Made by a program: the position numbers and the translations under genes | Part shown: one piece after another, positions 41,984 through 48,923 of the stretch | How the letters are laid out: each line of letters begins with the position of its first letter | How positions within the stretch are numbered: position 1 is the first letter of the stretch | Notes under the pieces: generated by a model | Told to the model about the DNA's origin: nothing | Database searches by the model: none | What the model saw: the letters and a program-made list of their open reading frames with translations, nothing else | From: an uncultured Spirochaetales bacterium | GTDB taxonomy: Bacteria > Spirochaetota > Spirochaetia > JAFGXN01 | Direction: 5' to 3' | Length of the DNA stretch: 64,000 nucleotides | NCBI GenBank assembly: GCA_949289575.1 | Contig: CASEOG010000007.1 | Span: 20,086 to 84,085, forward strand

Positions 41984-43299
41984 GCTTCGGTCATGGAGAC
42001 CGGCTGTTGGGTTGTCTCCAAAACATCCCGCCACAGATGACCTTCCGGGTTGACATAGTTGCGGCGGGAGGTAGCGGCATCAATCGGCAGGTAAACATAC
42101 CGGTCATTCAGCAGAGAAACCAGCATATTGGTCTTGCCGGCCATGGCCGCATGAACGGCGTGCGCTCCCAGCAGCGAACAGTAAAAGCTGTCGTTCGGAT
42201 CGGCCGGTTGGGTTCTGATGATGTAGCTCGGGTCGATGTATTTCAGTGTGACCGGCATCTTTTTCTCTTCGAAGTAGGTTTTTATTTTCTCCTTCAGGAA
42301 AGTTCCGATATCACCCAATTTTTTGTTTCCGGAAGCATCTTTTCCGTCGGTATGAACATAGTCCTGACCGGCACCTTCGGCAACAATGATGACGGCATGT
42401 TTGCGGGCAGCGATTCTCTTTTCCAGGTGGGCCAGGAAGCCGTTTTCACCGTATAAATCGAATCTGACTTCGGGAATCAGAACAAAGTTGGCTTCGGCAG
42501 AGGCAATAGCCGCATTGCAGGCGATGAAGCCCGAATGGCGGCCCATCAGTTTCACAAGACCGATTCCGTTATGGGCCGATTTCGCTTCGACATGGGCGCT
42601 GAAAACAGCTTCGCATGCTTTGGCGACAGCTGTTTCGAAACCGAACGAACGCTGCAAAAGATTGATATCGTTGTCGATTGTTTTCGGAATTCCGATAACG
42701 GAAACTTTCAGACCGCGTCTTTTGCATTCGTTGCTCACATCGCGTGCGCCGCGCAGCGTTCCGTCGCCGCCGATACAAAAAAGAATATTCAGATTCATCC
42801 GCTCGATGCTGTCGGCAATTTCCTCGACACGATCGCCGCCTCCGCGCGCCGTTCCGAGAATCGTTCCGCCCATTTTATGAATGTCGTCGACCGTATCGGG
42901 ATTCAGAGCAATCGGCGAATAGTTGTACTCGGGTAAAAAACCGGGATAGCCGTTGCGGATACCGATAATCCGTTTAACACCGTAACTGTACCAGAGACAG
43001 CGCACAATCGATCTGACAACCGTATTCAGACCGGGGCAAATTCCGCCGCAGGTGACGATTCCCGCATTGACATGACTCGGGCTGAAATAAATTTTCGGAC
43101 GGGGTCCGGCAACGGAAATTCTTTGAAGAGAAGCGGCATCAATCGGCTGCGAATAATTGGCATCGATATTATATAAAATACACTGGTCGTCGGTCGTGTA
43201 ATCGACGATATTATCGCCGACCGTCGAGGATATTTTCACGGGAGATGGGATTTTACAGGGACCCAGAACATCCAGTTCGAAATTCATTTGATCAGACAT
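41980..43299 (-). CDS. pfk: 6-phosphofructokinase, long form
   Basis: The product is 439 aa. It phosphorylates fructose 6-phosphate. Active-site motifs: G-G-I-C-P-G-L-N, G-G-D-G-T (177-181) and P-K-T-I-D-N-D (205-211). GGDGT points to ATP rather than the GGDDS of pyrophosphate enzymes, although the PKTIDND loop is shared with them. This combination is typical of the long ATP-type group of trypanosomes and some spirochaetes. An N-terminal extension of about 70 residues is present. SD GGAGG precedes ATG 43299; promoter at 43320-43347. Confidence 0.92.
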   Translation of the reverse strand: MSDQMNFELDVLGPCKIPSPVKISSTVGDNIVDYTTDDQCILYNIDANYSQPIDAASLQRISVAGPRPKIYFSPSHVNAGIVTCGGICPGLNTVVRSIVRCLWYSYGVKRIIGIRNGYPGFLPEYNYSPIALNPDTVDDIHKMGGTILGTARGGGDRVEEIADSIERMNLNILFCIGGDGTLRGARDVSNECKRRGLKVSVIGIPKTIDNDINLLQRSFGFETAVAKACEAVFSAHVEAKSAHNGIGLVKLMGRHSGFIACNAAIASAEANFVLIPEVRFDLYGENGFLAHLEKRIAARKHAVIIVAEGAGQDYVHTDGKDASGNKKLGDIGTFLKEKIKTYFEEKKMPVTLKYIDPSYIIRTQPADPNDSFYCSLLGAHAVHAAMAGKTNMLVSLLNDRYVYLPIDAATSRRNYVNPEGHLWRDVLETTQQPVSMTEA

Positions 43300-43319
43300 A
43301 AGAAGCCTCCGCCTTTTTT

Positions 43320-43347
43320 ATTATAATAATATTTTCCGTTTTGACAA
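43320..43347 (-). promoter_or_regulatory. Promoter of pfk
   Basis: Minus strand: TTGTCA (43347-43342), 16 bp, TATAAT (43325-43320). Confidence 0.75.
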
Positions 43348-43365
43348 TAAAATAAAAATTCTTGA

Positions 43366-43393
43366 TTGAAAAACAGGCGGAAATCAATATAAT
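43366..43393 (+). promoter_or_regulatory. Promoter of galE
   Basis: TTGAAA (43366-43371), 16 bp, TATAAT (43388-43393). SD AAAGGAGG and ATG 43414 follow. Confidence 0.8.
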
Positions 43394-43413
43394 AGTAAAA
43401 GGAGGAATCAACG

Positions 43414-44394
43414 ATGAGAGTTCTTGTGATCGGCGGAGCCGGTTATATCGGCAGTCATGTGGTAAAAGCGTTGTTAAACGATCGGGAAGAAAAACATGAA
43501 GTCACGGTTTTCGATAATTTGAGCAGCGGTTTGAGAGAAAATCTTTTTAAAGAGGCGGCTTTTATCGAAGGCGATATTCTGGATTACGATGTTCTGAAAA
43601 AAGCGATGGAAGGGCAGGATGCGCTGATTCATCTGGCTGCGTTTAAGGCTGCCGGCGAATCGATGATTTATCCCGAAAAATATTCCGTCAACAACATTAC
43701 GGGTACTCTGAATATTCTGAATGCGGCCTGCGAAACGGGCGTTAAATATTTCGTTTTCTCGTCGTCGGCGGCGACCTACGGAGAACCGGCTTACCTTCCG
43801 ATTGACGAAGAACATCCGAAAAAACCGACTAATTACTACGGATTTACGAAACTCGAAATCGAGCGTTTTCTGGGGTGGTATGACCGCCTGAAAGGAATCA
43901 AATATGCGGCTCTCCGTTATTTTAACGCCGCCGGATACGATCCCGAAGGGGTTGTCTGCGGTTTGGAGAAGAATCCGGCCAATTTGCTGCCGGTTGTGAT
44001 GGAAACGGCTGTCGGTATGCGTCCCGAAGTGAAAGTTTTCGGTAACGATTACGATACACCGGACGGAACGGGAGTCCGCGATTATGTTCATGTGACCGAT
44101 CTGGCCGATGCTCATGTGAAATCGCTCCATTATATTGTCAGACATCAGGAATCGCTGGCCGTCAATTTGGGGAGCGAAAACGGAATCAGTGTGGACGAAA
44201 TGATTAAAGCCACACGAAAAATTACCGGGCAGCCCGTTCAATCGGTTTATGTCGAAAGACGAGCCGGAGACCCGGCCAAACTGGTGGCGTCCTCGAAAAA
44301 AGCGAAAGAACTTTTGAACTGGCATCCGCGTTACAGTGATGTCGATACGCTGGTGAAAACAACGTGGGACGCTTATTGCAAAAATAAACGGTAA
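43414..44394 (+). CDS. galE: UDP-glucose 4-epimerase
   Basis: The product is 326 aa. NAD-bound short-chain dehydrogenase that interconverts UDP-glucose and UDP-galactose. Motifs: G-G-A-G-Y-I-G-S-H (NAD), S-S-S-A-A-T-Y-G (catalytic Ser) and Y-Y-G-F-T-K (catalytic Tyr-x3-Lys). Strong SD AAAGGAGG, own promoter and own terminator. It supports galactose use or cell-envelope sugar supply. Confidence 0.95.
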   Translation: MRVLVIGGAGYIGSHVVKALLNDREEKHEVTVFDNLSSGLRENLFKEAAFIEGDILDYDVLKKAMEGQDALIHLAAFKAAGESMIYPEKYSVNNITGTLNILNAACETGVKYFVFSSSAATYGEPAYLPIDEEHPKKPTNYYGFTKLEIERFLGWYDRLKGIKYAALRYFNAAGYDPEGVVCGLEKNPANLLPVVMETAVGMRPEVKVFGNDYDTPDGTGVRDYVHVTDLADAHVKSLHYIVRHQESLAVNLGSENGISVDEMIKATRKITGQPVQSVYVERRAGDPAKLVASSKKAKELLNWHPRYSDVDTLVKTTWDAYCKNKR

Positions 44395-44424
44395 AACGGC
44401 GGCTGTCTGCCGGCAGCCGTTTTT
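44395..44424 (+). terminator. Terminator of galE
   Basis: A GC-rich hairpin (CGGCTG pairing with CAGCCG) is followed by T5. The tRNA begins at the next base, so the tRNA must be transcribed by read-through or from a promoter not recognised here. Confidence 0.75.
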
Positions 44425-44498
44425 GTTCCAGTAGCTCAGCAGGATAGAGCAGCTGCCTCCTAAGCAGCAGGTCGGACGTTCGAATCGTCTCTGGGACA
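44425..44498 (+). tRNA. tRNA-Arg (anticodon CCT)
   Basis: Acceptor GTTCCAG/CTGGGAC (one T-G pair), D arm GCTC...GAGC, anticodon stem GCTGC/GCAGC with loop CTCCTAA (anticodon CCT, reads AGG), T arm GGACG TTCGAAT CGTCT, discriminator A at 44498. CCA is not encoded. The plsC SD and ATG follow after 11 bases. Confidence 0.95.
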
Positions 44499-44509
44499 GA
44501 GGTGGAAAT

Positions 44510-45265
44510 ATGAAAAAGTTTTTATCCTTTTTTTATGCATTATGGATTCTGATCCTTCTGGTGACATCCATGATTGTTTTCGTTCCCTATGCACTGCTCC
44601 GGCTGATGCAGTTTCAGTCGGGAGCCAATTCCTATATCAATGTGATTTCGAGAGGATACGGAAAGCTGATTTTCTTCTCGGCACGTGTCCGTCTGAATGT
44701 GAAAGGAGCGGAGAATCTTCCGAAAGAAGACCGCTCGATTGTATTTGTTGCCAATCACCAGAGCATTACGGATGTTCCCGTTTTAAAGACGGTTATTCCG
44801 TATCCGATGGGTTTTATGGCCAAAATCGAACTGTTTCGGGTTCCCTTTATTCAGGTGTGGCTTGCCGGTTTGCGCTGTATTGCCATCGACAGAGCCAATC
44901 TGCGTAAATCGATGGAGGCGATTCGCAAAGGAAGTCAGCAGGTTGCATCCGGTTATCCGATGGTGATTTTTCCCGAAGGAACACGCAGCCGCAGTAACGG
45001 AATGAGAGCCTTTAAAGGAGGCAGTCTGAAACTGGCCGAGTGGGTGAATGCCCGGATTATTCCGATTACTTTGGACGGAACCTGCCGTCTGATTACAAAA
45101 GAGGGAATCGGCTTCGGAGATACTGTCGACATCACCTTTCACCCGCCGATCGATACATCGCAGTTGAGTCGGGAAGAGATGAAAGAGCTTCCTCAAAAAC
45201 TGTGGGGAATCGTCAATTCCGGATTAAAAGAACCCAATACAGAGGTTATGCCCTCAAAAAACTGA
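44510..45265 (+). CDS. plsC: 1-acyl-sn-glycerol-3-phosphate acyltransferase
   Basis: The product is 251 aa. An N-terminal membrane segment (about 8-32) precedes the acyltransferase domain with N-H-Q-S-I-T-D (H-x4-D catalytic pair, about 83-89) and F-P-E-G-T-R-S (substrate-binding, about 154-160). It makes phosphatidic acid at the inner membrane. The SD (AGAGGTGG) begins at the first bases after the tRNA, so the tRNA forms the 5' leader of the message. Confidence 0.93.
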   Translation: MKKFLSFFYALWILILLVTSMIVFVPYALLRLMQFQSGANSYINVISRGYGKLIFFSARVRLNVKGAENLPKEDRSIVFVANHQSITDVPVLKTVIPYPMGFMAKIELFRVPFIQVWLAGLRCIAIDRANLRKSMEAIRKGSQQVASGYPMVIFPEGTRSRSNGMRAFKGGSLKLAEWVNARIIPITLDGTCRLITKEGIGFGDTVDITFHPPIDTSQLSREEMKELPQKLWGIVNSGLKEPNTEVMPSKN

Positions 45266-45285
45266 CAGACGGTCCGTTCGATTGA

Positions 45286-45534
45286 TGTATAAGAGGAAAA
45301 ACCGATGAAAACAAATCTTTTAACGGGCAGGGGTTTCGGGCTTATCCGTATACGTCGGTCCGTAAAGGAGACTGGAAACTGATTCGTGTTCATGAGACGG
45401 AGACTTCCGAGTTATACAATCTGAAGGACGACCCTCTCGAAGAAACCGATTTGGCGGCTGTCAATGCGGAAAAAACAGAGGGATTACACCGGGGGGAGAG
45501 AATTAAGCGAAAAGCAATCCTCTCATTCCGGTAA
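45286..45534 (+). pseudogene. Remnant of an arylsulfatase-type gene (C-terminal end)
   Basis: The frame running from 45286 (after a stop at 45283) to TAA 45534 has no start codon. It reads ...F-R-A-Y-P-Y-T-S-V-R-K-G-D-W-K-L-I-R-V-H-E... and ...S-E-L-Y-N-L-K-D-D-P-L-E-E-T-D-L-A (about 45320-45460). 'Vr-KGdWKLI' followed by 'ELYNLkdDPxE' is the signature of the sulfatase C-terminal domain. The catalytic N-terminal part is missing, and the end runs into the convergent marC. A likely deletion relic next to plsC. Confidence 0.7.
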
Positions 45535-46108
45535 AAATCATCTGTGCGGAAAGGGCCGCCAGAATCAGAGCCGTCAGTTTTGTCAGAATATTGATTCCCC
45601 GTTTTCCCAAAATTCTTTCCAGAAAATTGGCCGTCAGCAGCAGTGTTCCGATGAGCATACAGGCAAGCAGCTCGGCAACAACATTCGAAACAACAACTTC
45701 CACATGTTTCATTGCCGCACTTTCGACCAGCAGGGTACCGATTGTAGCCGGTCCGATAATAATGGGAATCGAGAAGGGCACAACGGAAATATCCTCGTCG
45801 GGATTAATCTGAATCGAAGAAATTTTACCCGAATTCAGCTGTACGGCGGTCAGGAAAAGAAGAGCACCGGCGCCGATACGGAAAGCGTCGACAGTGATTC
45901 CGAAAATCGAGAAAATCAGATGACCGAAGAAAAGAATAATCAGATTAATAATAATAATCGATAACGTGATTTTGAGTGCCAGTTTTTTTTGAAACCCCGG
46001 TTCCATCCCGTTGGTCAGGGTCAGGAACATAGAGAGGGCAAAGAAAGGCGTCATAATAAAGAAGAACTGAATTGTTTTGGAGATAATCTCCGAAATGAAA
46101 TTTTGCAT
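45503..46108 (-). CDS. MarC family (UPF0056) inner-membrane protein
   Basis: The product is 201 aa with six hydrophobic segments. It has family motifs F-F-A-L-S-M-F-L-T-L-T, G-A-G-A-L-L-F-L-T-A and P-F-S-I-P-I-I-I-G-P-A-T-I-G-T-L. The function of MarC proteins is unknown. A transporter role has been suggested; the old multidrug link was not upheld. ATG 46108 lacks an SD; TATAAT lies six bases upstream, consistent with a leaderless mRNA. Confidence 0.92.
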   Translation of the reverse strand: MQNFISEIISKTIQFFFIMTPFFALSMFLTLTNGMEPGFQKKLALKITLSIIIINLIILFFGHLIFSIFGITVDAFRIGAGALLFLTAVQLNSGKISSIQINPDEDISVVPFSIPIIIGPATIGTLLVESAAMKHVEVVVSNVVAELLACMLIGTLLLTANFLERILGKRGINILTKLTALILAALSAQMIFTGMRGLLFA

Positions 46109-46114
46109 GGAACT

Positions 46115-46120
46115 ATTATA
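46115..46120 (-). promoter_or_regulatory. -10 box abutting the marC ATG
   Basis: TATAAT on the minus strand (46120-46115), six bases before ATG 46108. The -35 region is weak (TTTCTT-like). Confidence 0.55.
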
Positions 46121-46159
46121 TTCAAAAATCGGGGAAAAGAAAGCGAAATAAAAAATTTC

Positions 46160-46188
46160 TTGCCTGATTTTCCGCAGCGGTGCATAAT
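46160..46188 (+). promoter_or_regulatory. Promoter abutting the first phosphatase-like gene
   Basis: TTGCCT (46160-46165), 17 bp, CATAAT (46183-46188). ATG 46195 is six bases beyond the -10 box; no SD. Confidence 0.75.
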
Positions 46189-46194
46189 AAAAGT

Positions 46195-47151
46195 ATGAAG
46201 ATAGTACGTTACGGAATTTTTTGTTTACTGATGATGACGGCGGGCAGCTGTGTGACGGCCAGGCAGACGGAGGCTTATTACGGGAAGATTGAAGAATCGG
46301 CTTATTTGCGAAACGACCGGAATTCGATGCTCTCTCAGATCGATATTGTTCCGTTTGTTATAAACCATTTTACGGAAAGGGAGACGGGAGACTCGCGCCG
46401 TCCGAAAGCGGTTGTGATCAATTACGACGGATGCCGGGCCGATATGCTGACGCTGTTGTCACCGGAAACTTCGGCAGTCTTTTCCAATGCGGCGGAAGGC
46501 GGTCTCTATCTGATGTATACCGGCGGAGAGGGCGACCGGATTCAGAATACCCGCACCGCACCGGGGTTTACCACCCAGTTTACCGGGGAGTGGGCGCGGG
46601 GAGAATCGGGACACGGTGTTTTCAATAACGGACTTATCAAAAAAGACGAACCCCGCACTCATCTTGTTTTGCTGGCAGAAAAAGGTTACCGGACCGCGTT
46701 TCATTTTTTGTGGGGAGCCTACCGAACGATTTTTTCTTCCGACAGAAAATATTGCCGTGAAAACAATCTGCCCGTCGAATGGAACCGTTGCCGACCGCCT
46801 GTCGAAATGCGGGATAATCCGGATGAGGCTCTGTTTACGGAAGTGATTGAACGGATTTCCCGGGAAGGAAAAGACGAAGTCGATTTTCTGACCTGTATTT
46901 TTGAAAATACCGATTTGGCGGGACACCACTACGGTTTTTCTCCCGAATCGGATCCGTACCGGCAGGCATTATTCGAAATCGACTCTTATGCCGTGCGGAT
47001 TATCAACGCAATCAAAAACCGGACAACCTATGCGGATGAAGACTGGCTGATTTTGATTTCGACCGATCACGGCGGTCTGCGGCTGACGCACGGCGGACAG
47101 TCCGTTTACGAAAGAACAGTTTGGGTCAGCAGCAATAAAGAGTGGAAATAA
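46195..47151 (+). CDS. Lipoprotein of the alkaline phosphatase / phosphodiesterase superfamily (copy 1)
   Basis: The product is 318 aa from ATG 46195. Lipobox A-G-S-C near residue 19. Superfamily metal/catalytic motifs: V-I-N-Y-D-G-C-R-A-D (first Asp), A-P-G-F-T-T-Q-F-T-G (Thr nucleophile region) and I-S-T-D-H-G-G (Asp-His), with a further N-T-D-L-A-G-H-H. The best family guess is a nucleotide pyrophosphatase/phosphodiesterase-like hydrolase. Substrate unknown. The next gene is a diverged tandem copy 10 bp downstream. Probably leaderless. Confidence 0.8.
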   Translation: MKIVRYGIFCLLMMTAGSCVTARQTEAYYGKIEESAYLRNDRNSMLSQIDIVPFVINHFTERETGDSRRPKAVVINYDGCRADMLTLLSPETSAVFSNAAEGGLYLMYTGGEGDRIQNTRTAPGFTTQFTGEWARGESGHGVFNNGLIKKDEPRTHLVLLAEKGYRTAFHFLWGAYRTIFSSDRKYCRENNLPVEWNRCRPPVEMRDNPDEALFTEVIERISREGKDEVDFLTCIFENTDLAGHHYGFSPESDPYRQALFEIDSYAVRIINAIKNRTTYADEDWLILISTDHGGLRLTHGGQSVYERTVWVSSNKEWK

Positions 47152-47161
47152 GGAACCGCAG

Positions 47162-48094
47162 ATGAAAGTGTTATCGAAAATCGGATTGTTTTTATCGGCA
47201 GCAGCGGTTGCCGGGTGTGTTTCCGCCAAAAGTATCGGATTTGAGGCCTATTATGAATCGGTCGATGACTTGCCGTTTATCAACGGGCCGGCCGCAATGC
47301 CGAAACAGACCGATATTTACGGAATGATTGTTTCCCATTTTGAAATGGCGGAAGAAGGCAAAGTTCCGAAAGCGGTTGTCATCAATTTCGACGGTTGCCG
47401 TGCCGATGCGCTTCTCAATTTGGATGAGAACAGTACCGTTTTTAAAAATGCGGCCGGGGGCGGGCTTTATCTGATGTATACCGGGGGAGAGGGCATCCGG
47501 AGACAGTTTACCAGTACATCACCCGGGTTTACGACGCAGCTGACCGGTGTTTGGGCGAAAGGCCGCGGCGGACACGGCGTTGTCAATAACGGACGGAAAA
47601 AGAGGGCCGGAGTGCCGATTTACACCAACACGGTTGCCGAAATGGGATTTCGTACAGCCTTTTTTTATACGTGGGCGGATCATACAAAAATATTCGGTGC
47701 CGATTTCGACTATGCCCGGTTTCATAATCTGCCGGCATCCTATGTCCGCTGTCTTTCCGATGAATATAAAGATGATTACGATAAAGAAGTCCGGGATCGG
47801 ATGATCGAAGCGGTTACGGACGGCTGCGACCTGATATTCGGTATTTTCGAAGCAACCGATGCTTCCGGTCACGGGAAAGGGTTCGGATTCAGTCCGGAAT
47901 ACAAAGCAGCCGTTGTCCGTCTGGACAGCTATGCCGGCGAGGTGATTGAATCGATTCGGAGACGGACGGCTTATGATAATGAAGATTGGCTGATCGTTGT
48001 AACGACCGATCACGGCGGCATCGGAACCGGGCACGGCGGTCAGAGTGCCGAAGAACGAACCATCTGGATGAGCATCAACAAAGAAATTCGGTAA
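47162..48094 (+). CDS. Lipoprotein of the alkaline phosphatase / phosphodiesterase superfamily (copy 2)
   Basis: The product is 310 aa with lipobox V-A-G-C (Cys19). The same motifs as copy 1 are kept: V-I-N-F-D-G-C-R-A-D, S-P-G-F-T-T-Q-L-T-G, A-T-D-A-S-G-H-G and V-T-T-D-H-G-G. Sequences outside the motifs have diverged, so the two may have different substrates. SD AAGGA precedes ATG 47162. A strong terminator ends the pair. Confidence 0.8.
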   Translation: MKVLSKIGLFLSAAAVAGCVSAKSIGFEAYYESVDDLPFINGPAAMPKQTDIYGMIVSHFEMAEEGKVPKAVVINFDGCRADALLNLDENSTVFKNAAGGGLYLMYTGGEGIRRQFTSTSPGFTTQLTGVWAKGRGGHGVVNNGRKKRAGVPIYTNTVAEMGFRTAFFYTWADHTKIFGADFDYARFHNLPASYVRCLSDEYKDDYDKEVRDRMIEAVTDGCDLIFGIFEATDASGHGKGFGFSPEYKAAVVRLDSYAGEVIESIRRRTAYDNEDWLIVVTTDHGGIGTGHGGQSAEERTIWMSINKEIR

Positions 48095-48107
48095 CAGCCG
48101 ATAAAAG

Positions 48108-48131
48108 AAACCTGCCGCAAGGCAGGTTTTT
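48108..48131 (+). terminator. Intrinsic terminator
   Basis: AAACCTGCC, GCAA loop, GGCAGGTTT and then further T. It ends the tandem phosphatase-like genes. Confidence 0.92.
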
Positions 48132-48157
48132 GGTTTGAAGCGGGAATCGGATCGGAA

Positions 48158-48814
48158 TCAGAACATCACAAAGACCGCATCAATGACCCGGGCATTCGGA
48201 TAAAAATCGGACGGCGGCAGCAGAATGCCGTAAACGGAAAAAATATCTGCTTTTTGAAGAGACGTTATTTGCAAATACTGATCGACACGGAAACTGATTT
48301 CAATTCCGGTTTGAGTGGTGACGGTTTTTACGGTCTTTTTTTGAACGGTTCCTGTCAGAATGATTTCTTTACCGTCGAATCCGTCAAAGAAGTAGGAGAC
48401 TTCATCATCCGTTGTAAATAAAACTCCTGCCGGAACTTCCGCAGAAATATATCTGCCCATATCATCAACGAAAAACACAGTTTTCGGATTTTTATAGAGC
48501 ACCGATTTCAGTTTTTTCTCTTTTGTATCGGGAGCCGGTTTTGTTTCCGGAGTGTCGCCGGAGGACTTTTCGGCATCGGCTTTTTCCGCCGTTTCGCGGC
48601 AGTAGTCTTCCCACGCTTTTTTCAGATCGTCGGCCAGTTTTTGTCCGTCTTTCTTCAGGTCGGACAGATATTCGACACTTTTATCGAGTAAAATCTCGAA
48701 CCGGTCTTTGGAATCCTCTTCGGGAAGAGCGGAATCGACCTTTGCATCGGGTTTGGTTTGGGCAAAAGCGGGCATGAATGCCAACAGCAGAAGAAAAGAA
48801 AACATTGATTTCAT
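48158..48814 (-). CDS. Exported protein of unknown function with coiled-coil region
   Basis: The product is 218 aa from ATG 48814 (SD GGAGG, 7 bp). A signal peptide ends A-F-A-Q (about residue 18). A charged helical stretch (about 30-85, E/K/D-rich with heptad-like hydrophobics) precedes a Pro/Thr-rich linker and a beta-rich C-terminal domain (about 105-218; F-F-V-D-D-M-G-R-Y-I-S). No family recognised. Likely periplasmic. Confidence 0.7.
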   Translation of the reverse strand: MKSMFSFLLLLAFMPAFAQTKPDAKVDSALPEEDSKDRFEILLDKSVEYLSDLKKDGQKLADDLKKAWEDYCRETAEKADAEKSSGDTPETKPAPDTKEKKLKSVLYKNPKTVFFVDDMGRYISAEVPAGVLFTTDDEVSYFFDGFDGKEIILTGTVQKKTVKTVTTQTGIEISFRVDQYLQITSLQKADIFSVYGILLPPSDFYPNARVIDAVFVMF

Positions 48815-48861
48815 CAATATACCTCCGTCTCCATTATAACCTGTTTTGTGCAAAAATAAAA

Positions 48862-48885
48862 GAAAAACCGCCGCAAAAGCGGCGG
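48862..48885 (-). terminator. Intrinsic terminator of the large InlB-repeat lipoprotein
   Basis: On the minus strand CCGCCGC, TTTT loop, GCGGCGG, then T5 (plus-strand positions 48885 down to 48863). Confidence 0.9.
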
Positions 48886-48923
48886 CCGAAAAAGAAAGCG
48901 GATACGGTTATCCGTACAAGCCG

